In this document: piece after piece, positions 1 to 11,481 of the stretch
Layout of the letters: every line of letters starts with the position of its first letter
Position numbering within the stretch: the stretch's first letter is position 1
Assembly (NCBI GenBank): GCA_965201115.1
Contig: OZ241745.1
Location: forward strand, 2,108,001 to 2,172,000
DNA length: 64,000 nucleotides
Direction of reading: 5' to 3'
From: JANQOH01 sp965201115
GTDB taxonomy: Bacteria; Pseudomonadota; Alphaproteobacteria; UBA7887
The notes under the pieces: generated by a model
Database searches by the model: none
Told to the model about the DNA's origin: nothing
What the model saw: the letters and a program-made list of their open reading frames with translations, nothing else
Program-made: the position numbers and the translations under genes

Positions 1-60
1 TCCCCGCCCGCACGTCTCCGCGCGGCGCGGCGCTGGCCGGGAAGCCCCCCGCGCCCCCTT
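1..60. repeat. Remnant of GC-rich dispersed repeat at window edge
   Basis: The first bases carry the 'CCCGCCCGCACGTCTCCGCG' arm of the short repeat family found in most intergenic spaces of this window (for example 8182-8240 and 17740-17760). The rest of the element lies outside the window. No gene is seen between position 1 and 171. Confidence 0.5.
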
Positions 61-171
61 GGCAACCTCCGGCGCGGCGGATCGGCGGATGACGTGCGGG
101 CCGCGCCGCGCCGCGCGCCCACGCGGCCCGCAACGGTTGCGCGCGGCGGCGGCGGCGGCTACCAACGCCCC

Positions 172-3760
<3,589 letters not shown>

Positions 3761-3771
<11 letters not shown>

Positions 3772-3970
3772 CCTTCAGATCCGCGGCGGCCAGGCGGCCG
3801 TCGCGCCCCGGCTGGAGTTCGTATTCGAGCTTCTGCCCTTCCGCCAGCCCGCTCAGCCCCGCCCGTTCGACGGCGGATATGTGAACGAAGGCGTCCTTGC
3901 CGCCGTCGTCGGGGCGGATGAACCCATACCCCTTGGCGGCGTCGAACCACTTGACCGTTCCTGTCGCCAT
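3761..3970 (-). CDS. cspA: Cold-shock domain protein (CspA family)
   Basis: A 69-residue single-domain protein. It starts MATGTVKWFDAAKGYGFI, with the RNP1 motif KGYGFI and the RNP2 motif DAFVHIS that bind single-stranded RNA or DNA. Length and motifs are typical of bacterial CspA-family RNA chaperones, which melt mRNA structure. It acts in the cytoplasm and is monocistronic. Its stop lies inside the last codons of the convergent hydantoinase. The longer upstream open frame in this phase is repeat DNA, so the ATG at 3970 is the start. Which CspA paralogue it is cannot be told from this window. Confidence 0.93.
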
Positions 3971-4049
3971 GTCTCCGTTCCCGCATGTCGCCGCGGCGCC
4001 GCGCCGCGCAGCCGCCAGGATACCCGCCCCGCCCCGCCCGCGCAAACGC

Positions 4050-4140
4050 AACCCCGCCGAAGGCGGGGCCCGGGACCGCGGGCATCCTGCCCGCACGTTT
4101 CCGCAAGGCGCGATATTGCCGGGAAGGGCGCGTTCGTCGC
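4050..4140. repeat. GC-rich hairpin repeat (dispersed family)
   Basis: 'ACCCCGCCGAAGGCGGGGCC' is a hairpin with a GAA loop. A second hairpin follows (GCGGGC-ATCCT-GCCCGC), then 'GCACGTTTCCGC'. The same unit recurs near 5690, 8004, 8094, 8182, 15669, 57039, 58222 and 59410, always between genes. Confidence 0.85.
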
Positions 4141-4254
4141 GCCCCGCCCGGCGGCGGTTGCGGTTGCAACGCGCGGGCGGGACGCCCGCGCACACAAGAA
4201 GTGCGCGCCGCAGGCGCGGATAGCAAGGCAATTCCAAAGCGAATTGCACCAATT

Positions 4255-4375
4255 CGCCGCCGCGAAATTTTTTCCGGTTTGCGTGCGTACGGAGCTTGAC
4301 TCCAGCCCCCCCCCCCCCCGTGGCAACGTTGCCCTACCCTCGTAACAGGGCAACCCCATCGCGGGAGACAATACC
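4255..4375 (+). promoter_or_regulatory. Shared leader of RiPP locus 1: C14 tract and hairpin
   Basis: This stretch is nearly identical to 15855-15978, upstream of the second RiPP locus. It holds a T6 tract, a possible -35 TTGACT (4296-4301), a run of 14 C (4306-4319), and a perfect 8-bp inverted repeat GTTGCCCT/AGGGCAAC (4328-4335 and 4347-4354). The inverted repeat ends 21 bases before the start codon. GGGAG at 4363-4367 is the likely ribosome binding site. No convincing -10 is seen. Its conservation between two separate loci argues for a promoter or mRNA-leader role; the exact role is inferred. Confidence 0.6.
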
Positions 4376-4768
4376 ATGAAACTGCACGAAGTCCACGAGG
4401 CGCAGGAGCGGGAACGACAAAACCCGCTCGAATCCCCGGCCGGGATCCTGCGCGCCGGCGCCCGGCTCGCCGCCGACCCGGAACTCCGCCGGCGGCTCGA
4501 AACCGATCCGCGCGCCGTGCTGATGGGAACGGGAACGCCGATTCCCGAAAACGTCGAGTTCCGTGTCGTCTCGAACACCGATGACACCACTTGGATCGCC
4601 TTCCCGCCCGACCCCAACGCGGAGTTGTCCGACGACGATCTCGCGCCGGTGTCGGGCGGGCGGGCAAGCAGCGCCAGCAGCGTCGGCACCGCCGGCACCG
4701 CAAGCTGCGTACTGTCGTGCTGGGGCTGCGCCAGCAGCGCCAGCAGCGTCGGCTCGGTCGCCAGCTGA
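4376..4768 (+). CDS. RiPP precursor, NHLP/proteusin-type leader, class A, locus 1
   Basis: A 130-residue precursor peptide. Residues about 22-92 match the nitrile-hydratase-alpha-like leader: 'AADPELRRRLETDPRAVL', 'IPENVEFRVVSNTDDT', 'PPDPNAELSDDDLAPVSGG'. The VSGG is a double-glycine leader cleavage site. The core that follows is about 35 residues, made mostly of Ser, Ala, Gly, Thr and Val, with three Cys and one Trp (SCVLSCWGCASS). Leaders of this family direct lanthipeptide synthetases, YcaO enzymes or radical SAM enzymes, and a C39 peptidase then cuts after GG. It is first of three tandem precursors and no maturase is nearby. The Ser/Thr/Cys-rich core would suit lanthionine or azoline chemistry, but that is inference. 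The closest relative is the gene at 15979. Confidence 0.85.
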   Translation: MKLHEVHEAQERERQNPLESPAGILRAGARLAADPELRRRLETDPRAVLMGTGTPIPENVEFRVVSNTDDTTWIAFPPDPNAELSDDDLAPVSGGRASSASSVGTAGTASCVLSCWGCASSASSVGSVAS

Positions 4769-4784
4769 CAGGAAAGGAAACGCC

Positions 4785-5183
4785 ATGCAATCCCCCGATA
4801 CCGTCCGGGCCATGCCCGGCCTCGCGAGCGCTCCCGAGTGGCGCGCCTGGCAAAACGCCGCGCAACGCTACCGCGCCGACGCGCCGTGGCGCGCGCGCAT
4901 CGACGCCGGCGACAACCGCGCGATCTCCGGCCTCATGGTCGATGTCGGCCTCGCGCCCGCCCCCGGCGCCCGCGTCAGCGTGCGCGCCAACGACGACGAG
5001 ACGTTCCACTTCATCCTGCCGCCGGACCCGAACATCGAACTGGCGGACGAATCGCTCGGCGGCATCGTCGGCGGCGCGAACGCCAGCACGCTCGGCAGCA
5101 TCGGCAGCGCCGGCACCATCGGCTGCTCCACCGTGCCTTCGACCTTGGGCTCGGCGGGCTGCGTCAGCTCCGCCGCGCCGTAA
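4785..5183 (+). CDS. RiPP precursor, NHLP-type leader, class B, locus 1
   Basis: A 132-residue precursor starting at the ATG after AGGAAAGGAAACGCC. The leader begins 'MQSPDTVRAMPG', then 'EWRAWQNAAQRYRADAPW', 'ARVSVRANDDETFHFILPPD', and ends at IVGG. Its leader is more diverged than class A but keeps the tail 'PPDPNIELADESLGG'. The core starts ANASTLGSIGSAGTIGC and shows a three-residue rhythm of x-Gly-Ser/Thr, with two Cys. It lies 16 bases after the first precursor, so the two are probably co-transcribed. Its partner at 16779 has an almost identical leader. Function as a modified peptide is inferred from the leader family. Confidence 0.83.
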   Translation: MQSPDTVRAMPGLASAPEWRAWQNAAQRYRADAPWRARIDAGDNRAISGLMVDVGLAPAPGARVSVRANDDETFHFILPPDPNIELADESLGGIVGGANASTLGSIGSAGTIGCSTVPSTLGSAGCVSSAAP

Positions 5184-5223
5184 CGAACACGGCGCGGCGC
5201 CCGCAACAAGGGAGTACCGCACA

Positions 5224-5616
5224 ATGAACGACAATGTCTTGAACATCGGCAGCGAACGGCTCCGCGCCCGGGCGGAACGGCTCGACGCGTTGGCCGTTCG
5301 CTACCGCGGCGACGAGCGCCTGCGCCAACGGCTCGAAGCCGGCGACGCCCGCGCCGAGGTCTCGATTCCGGGGCTGGAGGAACTGCCGCCGGAAGCCGAG
5401 GTCCGCGTCGTCGCCGATACCGGCGAGATCGTCCACTTCGTCATGCCGCCCGACCCCAACGCCGCGCTCGACGACGTCGACCTCGTCGGCGTCAGCGGCG
5501 GAAACTCCGTGAGCACCGCCGCGACGTTGGGCACCCTCGGCTCGTTCCCCTCCTGCGTCAGCTCCGGAAGCACCGCGAGCTCCGGCGGCTGCGCCGATAT
5601 CGGCCTCGGCAACTGA
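5224..5616 (+). CDS. RiPP precursor, NHLP-type leader, class C, locus 1
   Basis: A 130-residue precursor. AAGGGAG about 10 bases upstream of ATG 5224 is a clear ribosome binding site. The leader contains 'RLDALAVRYRGDERLRQRLE', 'LPPEAEVRVVADTGEIVHFV' and 'PPDPNAALDDVDLVGVSGG', ending in the double Gly. The core starts NSVSTAATLGTLGSFPSCVS and is rich in Ser, Thr and Gly with two Cys, one in SCVSSGS and one in GGCADI. It is the last gene of locus 1. The leader is nearly identical to the gene at 17220, while core residues differ at several positions. That is the expected pattern for a conserved recognition sequence with a diversifying product. Confidence 0.83.
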   Translation: MNDNVLNIGSERLRARAERLDALAVRYRGDERLRQRLEAGDARAEVSIPGLEELPPEAEVRVVADTGEIVHFVMPPDPNAALDDVDLVGVSGGNSVSTAATLGTLGSFPSCVSSGSTASSGGCADIGLGN

Positions 5617-5689
5617 AGAAGGAGGCGGCTGCCGCCGCGCGCCGAAGGCGCAAGCTTCCCGGGCGCCCGCGCACACGACAACCCCGCCG

Positions 5690-5985
5690 AAGGCGGGGCC
5701 CGGGACCGCGGGCATCCTGCCCGCACGTTTCCGCAGGGCGCGGCGCCGGCGGGAAAGCGCGACCGCCGCCCCTCGCTCCCCGCCGCCCGCAGCGTTGAGA
5801 CGTGCGGGCGAGACGCCTGGCGCCGGAAAGCGCCCCAATCCGGGTGCGCCGGCGTCCACGCCGGCATCGAGACGCCCGCGCACCCGGGAAGCGCGTCGCG
5901 CCCCACTCGCTGGCATTCGTGCGGGCCGCCGACGTGCGGGCAGGATGCCCGCGGTCCCGGACCCCGCCTTCGGCAGGGTTTTGTC
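5690..5985. repeat. MITE-like composite repeat with inverted ends
   Basis: The left end 'ACCCCGCCGAAGGCGGGGCC' and the right end (GGACCCCGCCTTCGGCAGGGT near 5958-5980) are inverted copies of the same hairpin. Between them lie internal copies of the 'ACGTGCGGGCGAGACGC' arm. It has no coding capacity. It reaches the stop codon of the minus-strand lysM/M23 gene. The space 5617-5689 shows nothing else. Confidence 0.7.
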
Positions 5986-7195
5986 AGCGCGGCGCAAGGT
6001 ACTTCAGCGGATCGACCGCCTCGGTTCCCTTGCGGAGTTCGAAGTGGCTTTGCGGGCGGCTGACGCCGCCGGTGGCGCCGACGCGGGCGATGACCTGGCC
6101 GCGCTCGACCGCCGCGCCGCGTTTCACCATGAGCTCGGCGTTGTGGGCATAGGCCGAGGTCCAGCCGCCGGCGTGGCGGATCAACAGCAGGTTGCCGTAG
6201 CCGCGCAGTTCGTTGCCGGCATAAACGACGACGCCGCTTTCGGCCGCGCGCACCGGCGCGCCGCTTTGCGCCGCGATGTTGATGCCGTCGTTGCGGGTGA
6301 CGCCCTCGCCCGGCCCGAAACCGCTGAGAATCGCCCCCTCGACCGGCCACAGGAAGGCGTGCCGCGCGTCGCCGGAACGGCGGGCCGCGGCGGGCGCGGC
6401 CTGCGGCTCGGCGCCCGGCCGCGCGACGCGCTGCGCGACCCGGATCGGCGCCGGCGCAGCGGCGGGCTCCGCGGCCCGCTCGACCGCGGGCCGGGGGGCG
6501 GGCGGCGGCGGCGGCGCGGCGCGAATGTCGGCAATCGGGCGCGGCGCGGAAACCGGCGCGGGCTCCGGCTCGGGCGCGGGCGCGGGCGCCGGCGCGGCGG
6601 CGGCGGGCTCGGTCGCGGGTTCGGGCGCGGCGGCGGGCGGCGGCAGGGCCGCCACCGCGACCGGCGGCCGGCTCTCCGCCGGCCGCGTCGGCTCCCACGC
6701 GCCGGGAACGCGCAGACGCTGCCCGGCGCGGATGAGATACGGTTCCGCCAGCCCGTTGGCGCGGCTCAGCTCGCCGAAGGAGACGCCGAGGCGCCGCGCC
6801 AGCGCAAACAACGTATCGCCCGGCGCGACCGTATAGACGCCGTCTTCCACGGCGGTCCGCCCCGCGTCGGCGCCGAACGGCGGCGTGCGGACGGTATGCG
6901 CCGGCGCCGGCGCGGCCGGCGCGCTCAGCGCGAGCACCTGGCCCGGATACACCGTATAGGGCGGCGCGAGGCCGTTGGCGGCGACGAGCGTTTCGACCGG
7001 CGCGCCGGTGCGCCGCGCGATGACGTTTAACGTGTCGCCGCGCGCGACGACGATTTTTCCGGCCCCGGCGGGGGCCGGCTCGACGGCGGCGGGCCGGGCG
7101 CGCGGACCGGAAACCGGCGGCGGCTTGAGGCACCCGGAAAGAACAAGGAGCGACGCGCAGACAGCGGCGGTCGCGGCGATGGCGGGGGTCTTCAT
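5984..7195 (-). CDS. nlpD: LysM / M23-family lipoprotein (NlpD-like)
   Basis: A 403-residue protein. The N-terminus has a lipoprotein signal ending in LVLSGC, so Cys at about position 21 is lipidated. Two LysM domains follow (KIVVARGDTLNVIARR and YTVAPGDTLFALARR). Next is a long Pro/Ala/Glu-rich linker, then a C-terminal M23 domain (FLWPVEGAILSGFG, HFELRKGTEAVDPL). M23 domains of this group often act as activators of cell-wall amidases. The N-terminal zinc-ligand region of the domain (GVTRNDGINIA) lacks the usual His, which suggests a degenerate, regulatory NlpD type. The gene overlaps pcm by 4 bases (ATGA), as in the usual alphaproteobacterial order. Confidence 0.88.
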   Translation of the reverse strand: MKTPAIAATAAVCASLLVLSGCLKPPPVSGPRARPAAVEPAPAGAGKIVVARGDTLNVIARRTGAPVETLVAANGLAPPYTVYPGQVLALSAPAAPAPAHTVRTPPFGADAGRTAVEDGVYTVAPGDTLFALARRLGVSFGELSRANGLAEPYLIRAGQRLRVPGAWEPTRPAESRPPVAVAALPPPAAAPEPATEPAAAAPAPAPAPEPEPAPVSAPRPIADIRAAPPPPPAPRPAVERAAEPAAAPAPIRVAQRVARPGAEPQAAPAAARRSGDARHAFLWPVEGAILSGFGPGEGVTRNDGINIAAQSGAPVRAAESGVVVYAGNELRGYGNLLLIRHAGGWTSAYAHNAELMVKRGAAVERGQVIARVGATGGVSRPQSHFELRKGTEAVDPLKYLAPR

Positions 7196-7830
7196 GCGGC
7201 GGCCTCCCTGGCGACGAGGGGTACGAAACGCACCCCGAAAAGACGGGTTTCGTGGAGTCCGTCCGGCGTTCGGACGATGCGGACAAGGCTTTGCTCGCCG
7301 TCGGGCTCGCCGACGGGCATGATCATCGTTCCGCCGGCGGCGAGCTGGTCGAGCAGCGCGGGCGGCGGCGCGGGCGCGGCGGCGGTGACGAGAATGCGCT
7401 GGAACGGCGCCAGTTCGGGCCAGCCCGCCGTGCCATCGCCGATGCGCGGCGTGACGTTGTGCAGGCCCAGCGCCTCGAACCGCGCGCGCGCCAATTTGGC
7501 CAGCGGACGGTGGCGCTCGATCGTATAGACGCGCCCGCACAGCCGCGCGAGAACGGCCGCGTGGTAGCCCGAGCCCGTACCGATCTCCAGCGCGTTGACG
7601 CCCCTGTCGAGGTCGAGCGCCGAGGTCATCCAGGCGACGACCGTGGGCTGGCTGATGGTCTGCCCGCACTCGATGGGCAGCGGCGCGTCGTCGTAGGCGC
7701 GCGCGGCGAACTCGCCGGAGACGAACATTTCGCGCGGCACGGATTCGAGCGCGCCGAGAACGTCCGGGTCGGTCATGCCCGAGCGGCGCAGGCTCAGGAT
7801 CAGACGGGCGCGGTCGAGGGCGGTGGCCAT
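7192..7830 (-). CDS. pcm: Protein-L-isoaspartate O-methyltransferase
   Basis: A 212-residue SAM-dependent methyltransferase. 'LEIGTGSGYHAAVLARL' is the SAM-binding motif I. 'ESVPREMFV' and 'LPIECGQTISQPTVVAWM' are the characteristic substrate-side motifs of Pcm. It repairs isoaspartyl residues in damaged proteins by methylating them with SAM. It overlaps nlpD, and in other alphaproteobacteria surE normally lies between it and serS. Here that space (7831-8328) holds only repeats. Confidence 0.93.
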   Translation of the reverse strand: MATALDRARLILSLRRSGMTDPDVLGALESVPREMFVSGEFAARAYDDAPLPIECGQTISQPTVVAWMTSALDLDRGVNALEIGTGSGYHAAVLARLCGRVYTIERHRPLAKLARARFEALGLHNVTPRIGDGTAGWPELAPFQRILVTAAAPAPPPALLDQLAAGGTMIMPVGEPDGEQSLVRIVRTPDGLHETRLFGVRFVPLVAREAAA

Positions 7831-7984
7831 GGCGGGGGCTATCCGATGCGCGCCGCCGGCGCGGCGGAGCGCGGGCGGCGGTTGCGCTGTTGCCGGGATG
7901 TCGTCATGAGGCCCTTCGCTTCGCCGCTTCCGGCGCCGGAGAAAATCGACACTGGTAAGTACGTTAGGCGGCCGGCCCGCCCCG

Positions 7985-8240
7985 GCAAGCGCGCGCGCGT
8001 CGCAACCCCGCCGAAGGCGGGGCCCGGGACCGCGGGCATCCTGCCCGCACGTTTCCGCACAATGCGGCGTTGGCAGGAAAGCGCGCGTGTCGCAACCCCG
8101 CCGAAGGCGGGGCCCGGGACCGCGGGCATCCTGCCCGCACGTTTCCGCACAACGCGGCGTTGGCAGGAAAGCGCGCGTCGCAACCCCGCCGAAGGCGGGG
8201 CCTGGGTGCGCGGGCGTCTCGCCCGCACGTCTCCACCGCG
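7985..8240. repeat. Three tandem copies of the GC-rich hairpin repeat
   Basis: 'CAACCCCGCCGAAGGCGGGG' starts near 8003, 8093 and 8181, giving periods of 90 and 88 bases. The units include the linker 'GCGGCGTTGGCAGGAAAGC'. The third unit has a variant second half (GGGTGCGCGGGCGTCTCGCC). The remaining bases 7831-7984 and 8241-8328 show no gene. Confidence 0.85.
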
Positions 8241-8328
8241 CCGAAGGCCGCCATGATGAGGGGTGGCGACTGCTCGCGCTTCCCCGCCGGGCGCCGCGCC
8301 CCGCGCCAACGTGCGGGCGGGGACGCCC

Positions 8329-9618
8329 CTATTCCGCGGCGATGCGCGCGCGGCCTCCCATCCACGGCCGCAGCGCGTCGGGGACGGTCACGCTCCCGTC
8401 GGCGTTCTGGAAATTCTCCACAACCGCAACGAGGGCGCGGCCGACGGCGAGGCCGGAGCCGTTGAGCGTATGCACGAAGCGCGGCGCGCCGCCGGCGGCG
8501 GGGCGGTAGCGCGCGTTCATGCGCCGGGCCTGAAAATCGCCGCAGTCCGAACAGCTCGAAATCTCGCGCCAGGCGTTCTGCCCCGGCAGCCAGACCTCGA
8601 GATCGTAAGTCTTGCGCGCGGAAAACCCCATATCGCCGGCGCTCAGCAGCACCGCGCGCCAAGGCAGCTCCAGGCGCCTGAGCGCCTCTTCCGCGCAGCC
8701 GGTCATGCGCTCGAGCTCGCCCGCCGCGCCGCCGGGGGCGGCGATGGACACGAGCTCCACCTTCTCGAACTGGTGCAGGCGCACCATGCCGCGCGTGTCC
8801 TTGCCGGCGGCCCCCGCCTCGGCGCGAAAGCACGGGGTGTGCGCGGCAAGGCGCATCGGCAGCGCGGCCTCGTCGAGCACGCGCCCGCGCGCCATGTTCG
8901 TCAGCGGAACCTCCGCCGTGGGGATCAACCAGTAGCCGTCCGCGGTGACGAAATTGTCGTCGGCGAATTTCGGCAGCTGGCCGGTTCCGAACAGCGCCTG
9001 CTCGCGCACCATGAAGGGCGGCGCGACCTCGAGATAGCCGTGCTCGCCGGTTTGCAGATCGAGCATGAACTGCCCCAGCGCGCGGTGCAGGCGCGCAAGC
9101 GGGCCCTGGAGCGCCACGAACCGCGCGCCGGACATCGCCGCCGCGCGCTCGAAATCCATCTGCCCCAGCGCCTCGCCGATTTCGTAATGCGGGCGCGGCG
9201 CGAAATCGAAAGCGCGCGGCGCGCCGCCGCGCCGGATCTCGACATTGGCGCTGTCGTCGGCGCCGTCGGGCACATCGGCGGCGGGGCGGTTGGGCAGGCC
9301 GTGCATGGCCTCGGCAAGGGCGGCCTCGCGGGCGCGCACATCGCTCTCGGCCTCATGCAGGCGCGTCTTCAGGGCGGCGGCCTCTTCGGTGGCGAACGCT
9401 TCGGCGATGACCTTGGCCAACTCGCCGCGGACGCGGGCGGCGCCGATGCGCCGCGCCGCCGCCTTATGTTCGGCGCGCATGGCCTCAAGCTCGCCGATGC
9501 GGCGCCGGCGCGCGCCGTCGAGCGCCAACAGATCCTCCGCTTGGGGAGCGAGCCCCCGCCGCGCCATGTCGGCGTCGAACGCCGCGGGGTCGTCGCGAAC
9601 GGTTCGGATATCGAACAT
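8329..9618 (-). CDS. serS: Seryl-tRNA synthetase
   Basis: A 429-residue class II synthetase starting MFDIRTVRDDPAAFDADMARRGL. Residues 1-110 form the long antiparallel coiled-coil arm that holds tRNA-Ser. Class II motifs are visible: 'LIPTAEVPLTN', motif 2 'CFRAEAGAAGKDTRGMVRLHQF', and motif 3 near the end (TLNGSGLAVGRALVAVVENF). It charges tRNA-Ser, and the charged tRNA can be converted to Sec-tRNA where that pathway exists. It lies 11 bases downstream of tatC, the usual alphaproteobacterial linkage. Confidence 0.96.
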   Translation of the reverse strand: MFDIRTVRDDPAAFDADMARRGLAPQAEDLLALDGARRRRIGELEAMRAEHKAAARRIGAARVRGELAKVIAEAFATEEAAALKTRLHEAESDVRAREAALAEAMHGLPNRPAADVPDGADDSANVEIRRGGAPRAFDFAPRPHYEIGEALGQMDFERAAAMSGARFVALQGPLARLHRALGQFMLDLQTGEHGYLEVAPPFMVREQALFGTGQLPKFADDNFVTADGYWLIPTAEVPLTNMARGRVLDEAALPMRLAAHTPCFRAEAGAAGKDTRGMVRLHQFEKVELVSIAAPGGAAGELERMTGCAEEALRRLELPWRAVLLSAGDMGFSARKTYDLEVWLPGQNAWREISSCSDCGDFQARRMNARYRPAAGGAPRFVHTLNGSGLAVGRALVAVVENFQNADGSVTVPDALRPWMGGRARIAAE

Positions 9619-9629
9619 GGCCGGCGCCG

Positions 9630-10532
9630 CTAACGGGTCAGGTTGAAGTCGGTTTCGTCGTCGATGTCTTCGATATCCGGCCCCGCGTCGGCACCGCCGC
9701 TCTCGCCGCCGGCCAGCCGCCGTTCGAGATCGGCGTCTTCCGCCGCCTCGCGCGCCGCGCGCTTGCGCTCCGCCGCCCGCGCGAGCCAGATCGACACTTC
9801 GTAAAGCAGGATGATCGGGATGCCGAGGCCGATCTGGCTGATGAGATCCGGCGGCGTGAGCAGCGCCGCGGCGGCGAAGGCGATGACGATGGAGTACTTG
9901 CGCCGCGCCGCGAGGCCTTTCGCCGTCACCAGCCCGGCGCGCGCCATCAGCGTGAGCGCCACCGGCAGCTGGAACGCGATGCCGAACGCGAACATGAGCT
10001 TGATTACCAACGCAAGATATTCGTTGACCTTCGCCTCGAGCTCGATGGCCAGCGTGCCCTCGGCCCCGGTGGTCTGAAAGCCGATGAAAAACCGCCACGC
10101 CAGCGGCAGGATCAGGTAATAGACGAGCGCCGCGCCGGTGGTGAACAGCATCGGCGTCGCGAGAATAAAAGGCAGAAACGCGCGCTTCTCGTGGCGGTAC
10201 AGCCCCGGAGCGATGAACTTCCAGAGCTGGTTCGCCATGATGGGGAACGAAACGAACAGCGCCGCATAGAACGCGAGCTTCATGTAGGTGAAGAACGCCT
10301 CGTGCAGCGCCGTATAGATCATGCGCGGGTTTTCGACGCCCAGCGAGACGTAGATGTCGTAGAGCGGCGCGACGAGGAACGGATAGAGATAGTCTTCGGT
10401 AACGACGAAACACAGCACGAAAGCGACCAGCAGCGCCGCGACCGACCATTTGAGCCGGTCGCGCAGTTCGATGAGGTGATCGATCAGCGGCGCCTTCGAC
10501 GCTTCCACGTCGTCGCGGGAGACATCGGCCAT
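9630..10532 (-). CDS. tatC: Sec-independent translocase subunit TatC
   Basis: A 300-residue inner-membrane protein with six predicted membrane spans. The N-terminus is typical (APLIDHLIELRDRLKWSV), as is 'FPIMANQLWKFIAPGLYRHEKR'. TatC with TatB forms the receptor for twin-arginine signal peptides; the IorB protein at 47099-49423 carries such a signal. The C-terminal tail after about residue 255 is acidic and longer than average. It is separated from tatB by a 280-bp repeat element, yet gene order and strand are kept. Confidence 0.96.
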   Translation of the reverse strand: MADVSRDDVEASKAPLIDHLIELRDRLKWSVAALLVAFVLCFVVTEDYLYPFLVAPLYDIYVSLGVENPRMIYTALHEAFFTYMKLAFYAALFVSFPIMANQLWKFIAPGLYRHEKRAFLPFILATPMLFTTGAALVYYLILPLAWRFFIGFQTTGAEGTLAIELEAKVNEYLALVIKLMFAFGIAFQLPVALTLMARAGLVTAKGLAARRKYSIVIAFAAAALLTPPDLISQIGLGIPIILLYEVSIWLARAAERKRAAREAAEDADLERRLAGGESGGADAGPDIEDIDDETDFNLTR

Positions 10533-10542
10533 CGTCCGGGCT

Positions 10543-10822
10543 CAACTCGCGAATCGTCCGTACACGGGCTGCATGTCTCGCGCGGCGGCTTCGGCCGCCG
10601 CCGCGCCTTCGGCGCGGCGCGCTTCCCGGGTGCGCGGGCGTCTCGCCCGCACGTTTCCGCGCGGCGCGATGCGCGCGAGGCGGGGCGGTCGCCGCGCCCT
10701 TCCCGCCGACATTGGAGATCGGTCGAGACGTGCGGGCGGGGACGCCCGCGTTCCCGGGCAGTCCGCGCCCTCGGCGCGGCGGCGCCCCGGTCTTCCGTAC
10801 ATGCGATTCGCGAATCGAGGCA
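10543..10822. repeat. MITE-like element with TTCGCGAATCG inverted ends between tatC and tatB
   Basis: The left end carries CTCGCGAATCGTCCGTACA (about 10546-10564). The right end carries the inverted form 'CCGTACATGCGATTCGCGAA' (about 10796-10815). Between them are two copies of the GCGGGCG-TCTCGCCCGCACG-type arms. There is no open reading frame of interest. Single ends of the same sequence occur at 44110-44134 and 63389-63411. Confidence 0.65.
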
Positions 10823-10839
10823 TCGTTTATGCGCCGCGC

Positions 10840-11424
10840 CTATGCGCCGGCGCCGGTCGTTTCGGTTTCGGCGGGCGGGGCGGCGGCCTTGCGCGGCGCG
10901 GCGGCGGCCGCCGCCATCGACGCCATGCCCTGAGCTCGGCGCGGCGCGGCGCGCGGCGGCGCGGCGGCGGCCTCGCGCTCCGGCTCCGCCTCGGCCCCCG
11001 CCGCCTCGGACGTTTCCGGCGGCTGCGCCGCGCCTTGCGCGGAATCCCCGGCGGCGGGTTGCGCCGCGGCGCCCGGCGCGTCCTCCGCAGCAGTGGGCGC
11101 CGGTTGCGCGGCGTTCGGGCGCGCGGCCGCCTCGGCGCCCGAGAAATCCATCGCCCGGTCGATGCGGCGCTCCGGATCGACCGTGTTCTGGATGGCCTTG
11201 CCGACGTCGAGCTTCTGCGCCGACTCGATCTGCTTCTTCACTTCGTCGAGCTCCGACTCGCGCACCGCCTCGTCGATGCCCTGCTGGAACTCGCGCGCCA
11301 GGCCGCGGATTTTCGCGGCGTAATGGCCGATGGCGCGCAACATGCGCGGCAGCTCCCGCGGGCCGATGACGAAAAGAGCGACCACGGCGATGATCGCCAT
11401 TTCGCTCCACCCGATGTCGAGCAT
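10840..11424 (-). CDS. tatB: Twin-arginine translocase subunit TatB
   Basis: A 194-residue protein with the TatB hallmark: an N-terminal membrane span (MLDIGWSEMAIIAVVALFVI), the hinge GPRELP, and an amphipathic helix (RMLRAIGHYAAKIRGLA). The rest is a long Ala/Pro/Glu-rich, probably disordered tail. It works with TatC in signal-peptide recognition. It lies 57 bases downstream of tatA in a tatA-tatB-(repeat)-tatC-serS order. Confidence 0.95.
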   Translation of the reverse strand: MLDIGWSEMAIIAVVALFVIGPRELPRMLRAIGHYAAKIRGLAREFQQGIDEAVRESELDEVKKQIESAQKLDVGKAIQNTVDPERRIDRAMDFSGAEAAARPNAAQPAPTAAEDAPGAAAQPAAGDSAQGAAQPPETSEAAGAEAEPEREAAAAPPRAAPRRAQGMASMAAAAAAPRKAAAPPAETETTGAGA

Positions 11425-11481
11425 GAAGCGCGCCCTCCGCCGGCCGTCCGGCTGCCGCGCCCGTTCCGGCGCGCGCCCGGC

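Noticed and set aside
4320..4340. TGGCAACGTTGCC upstream of RiPP locus 1 as a sigma-54 promoter
   Set aside because: Only 7 bases separate GG and GC instead of 10.
7985..8240. Direct repeats with about 90-base period as a CRISPR array
   Set aside because: There are only three units, no unique spacers, internal hairpins, and the same unit is dispersed in many gaps. No cas gene is present.
10543..10822. Insertion sequence between tatC and tatB
   Set aside because: The element is too short and encodes no transposase; it is described as a non-autonomous repeat.
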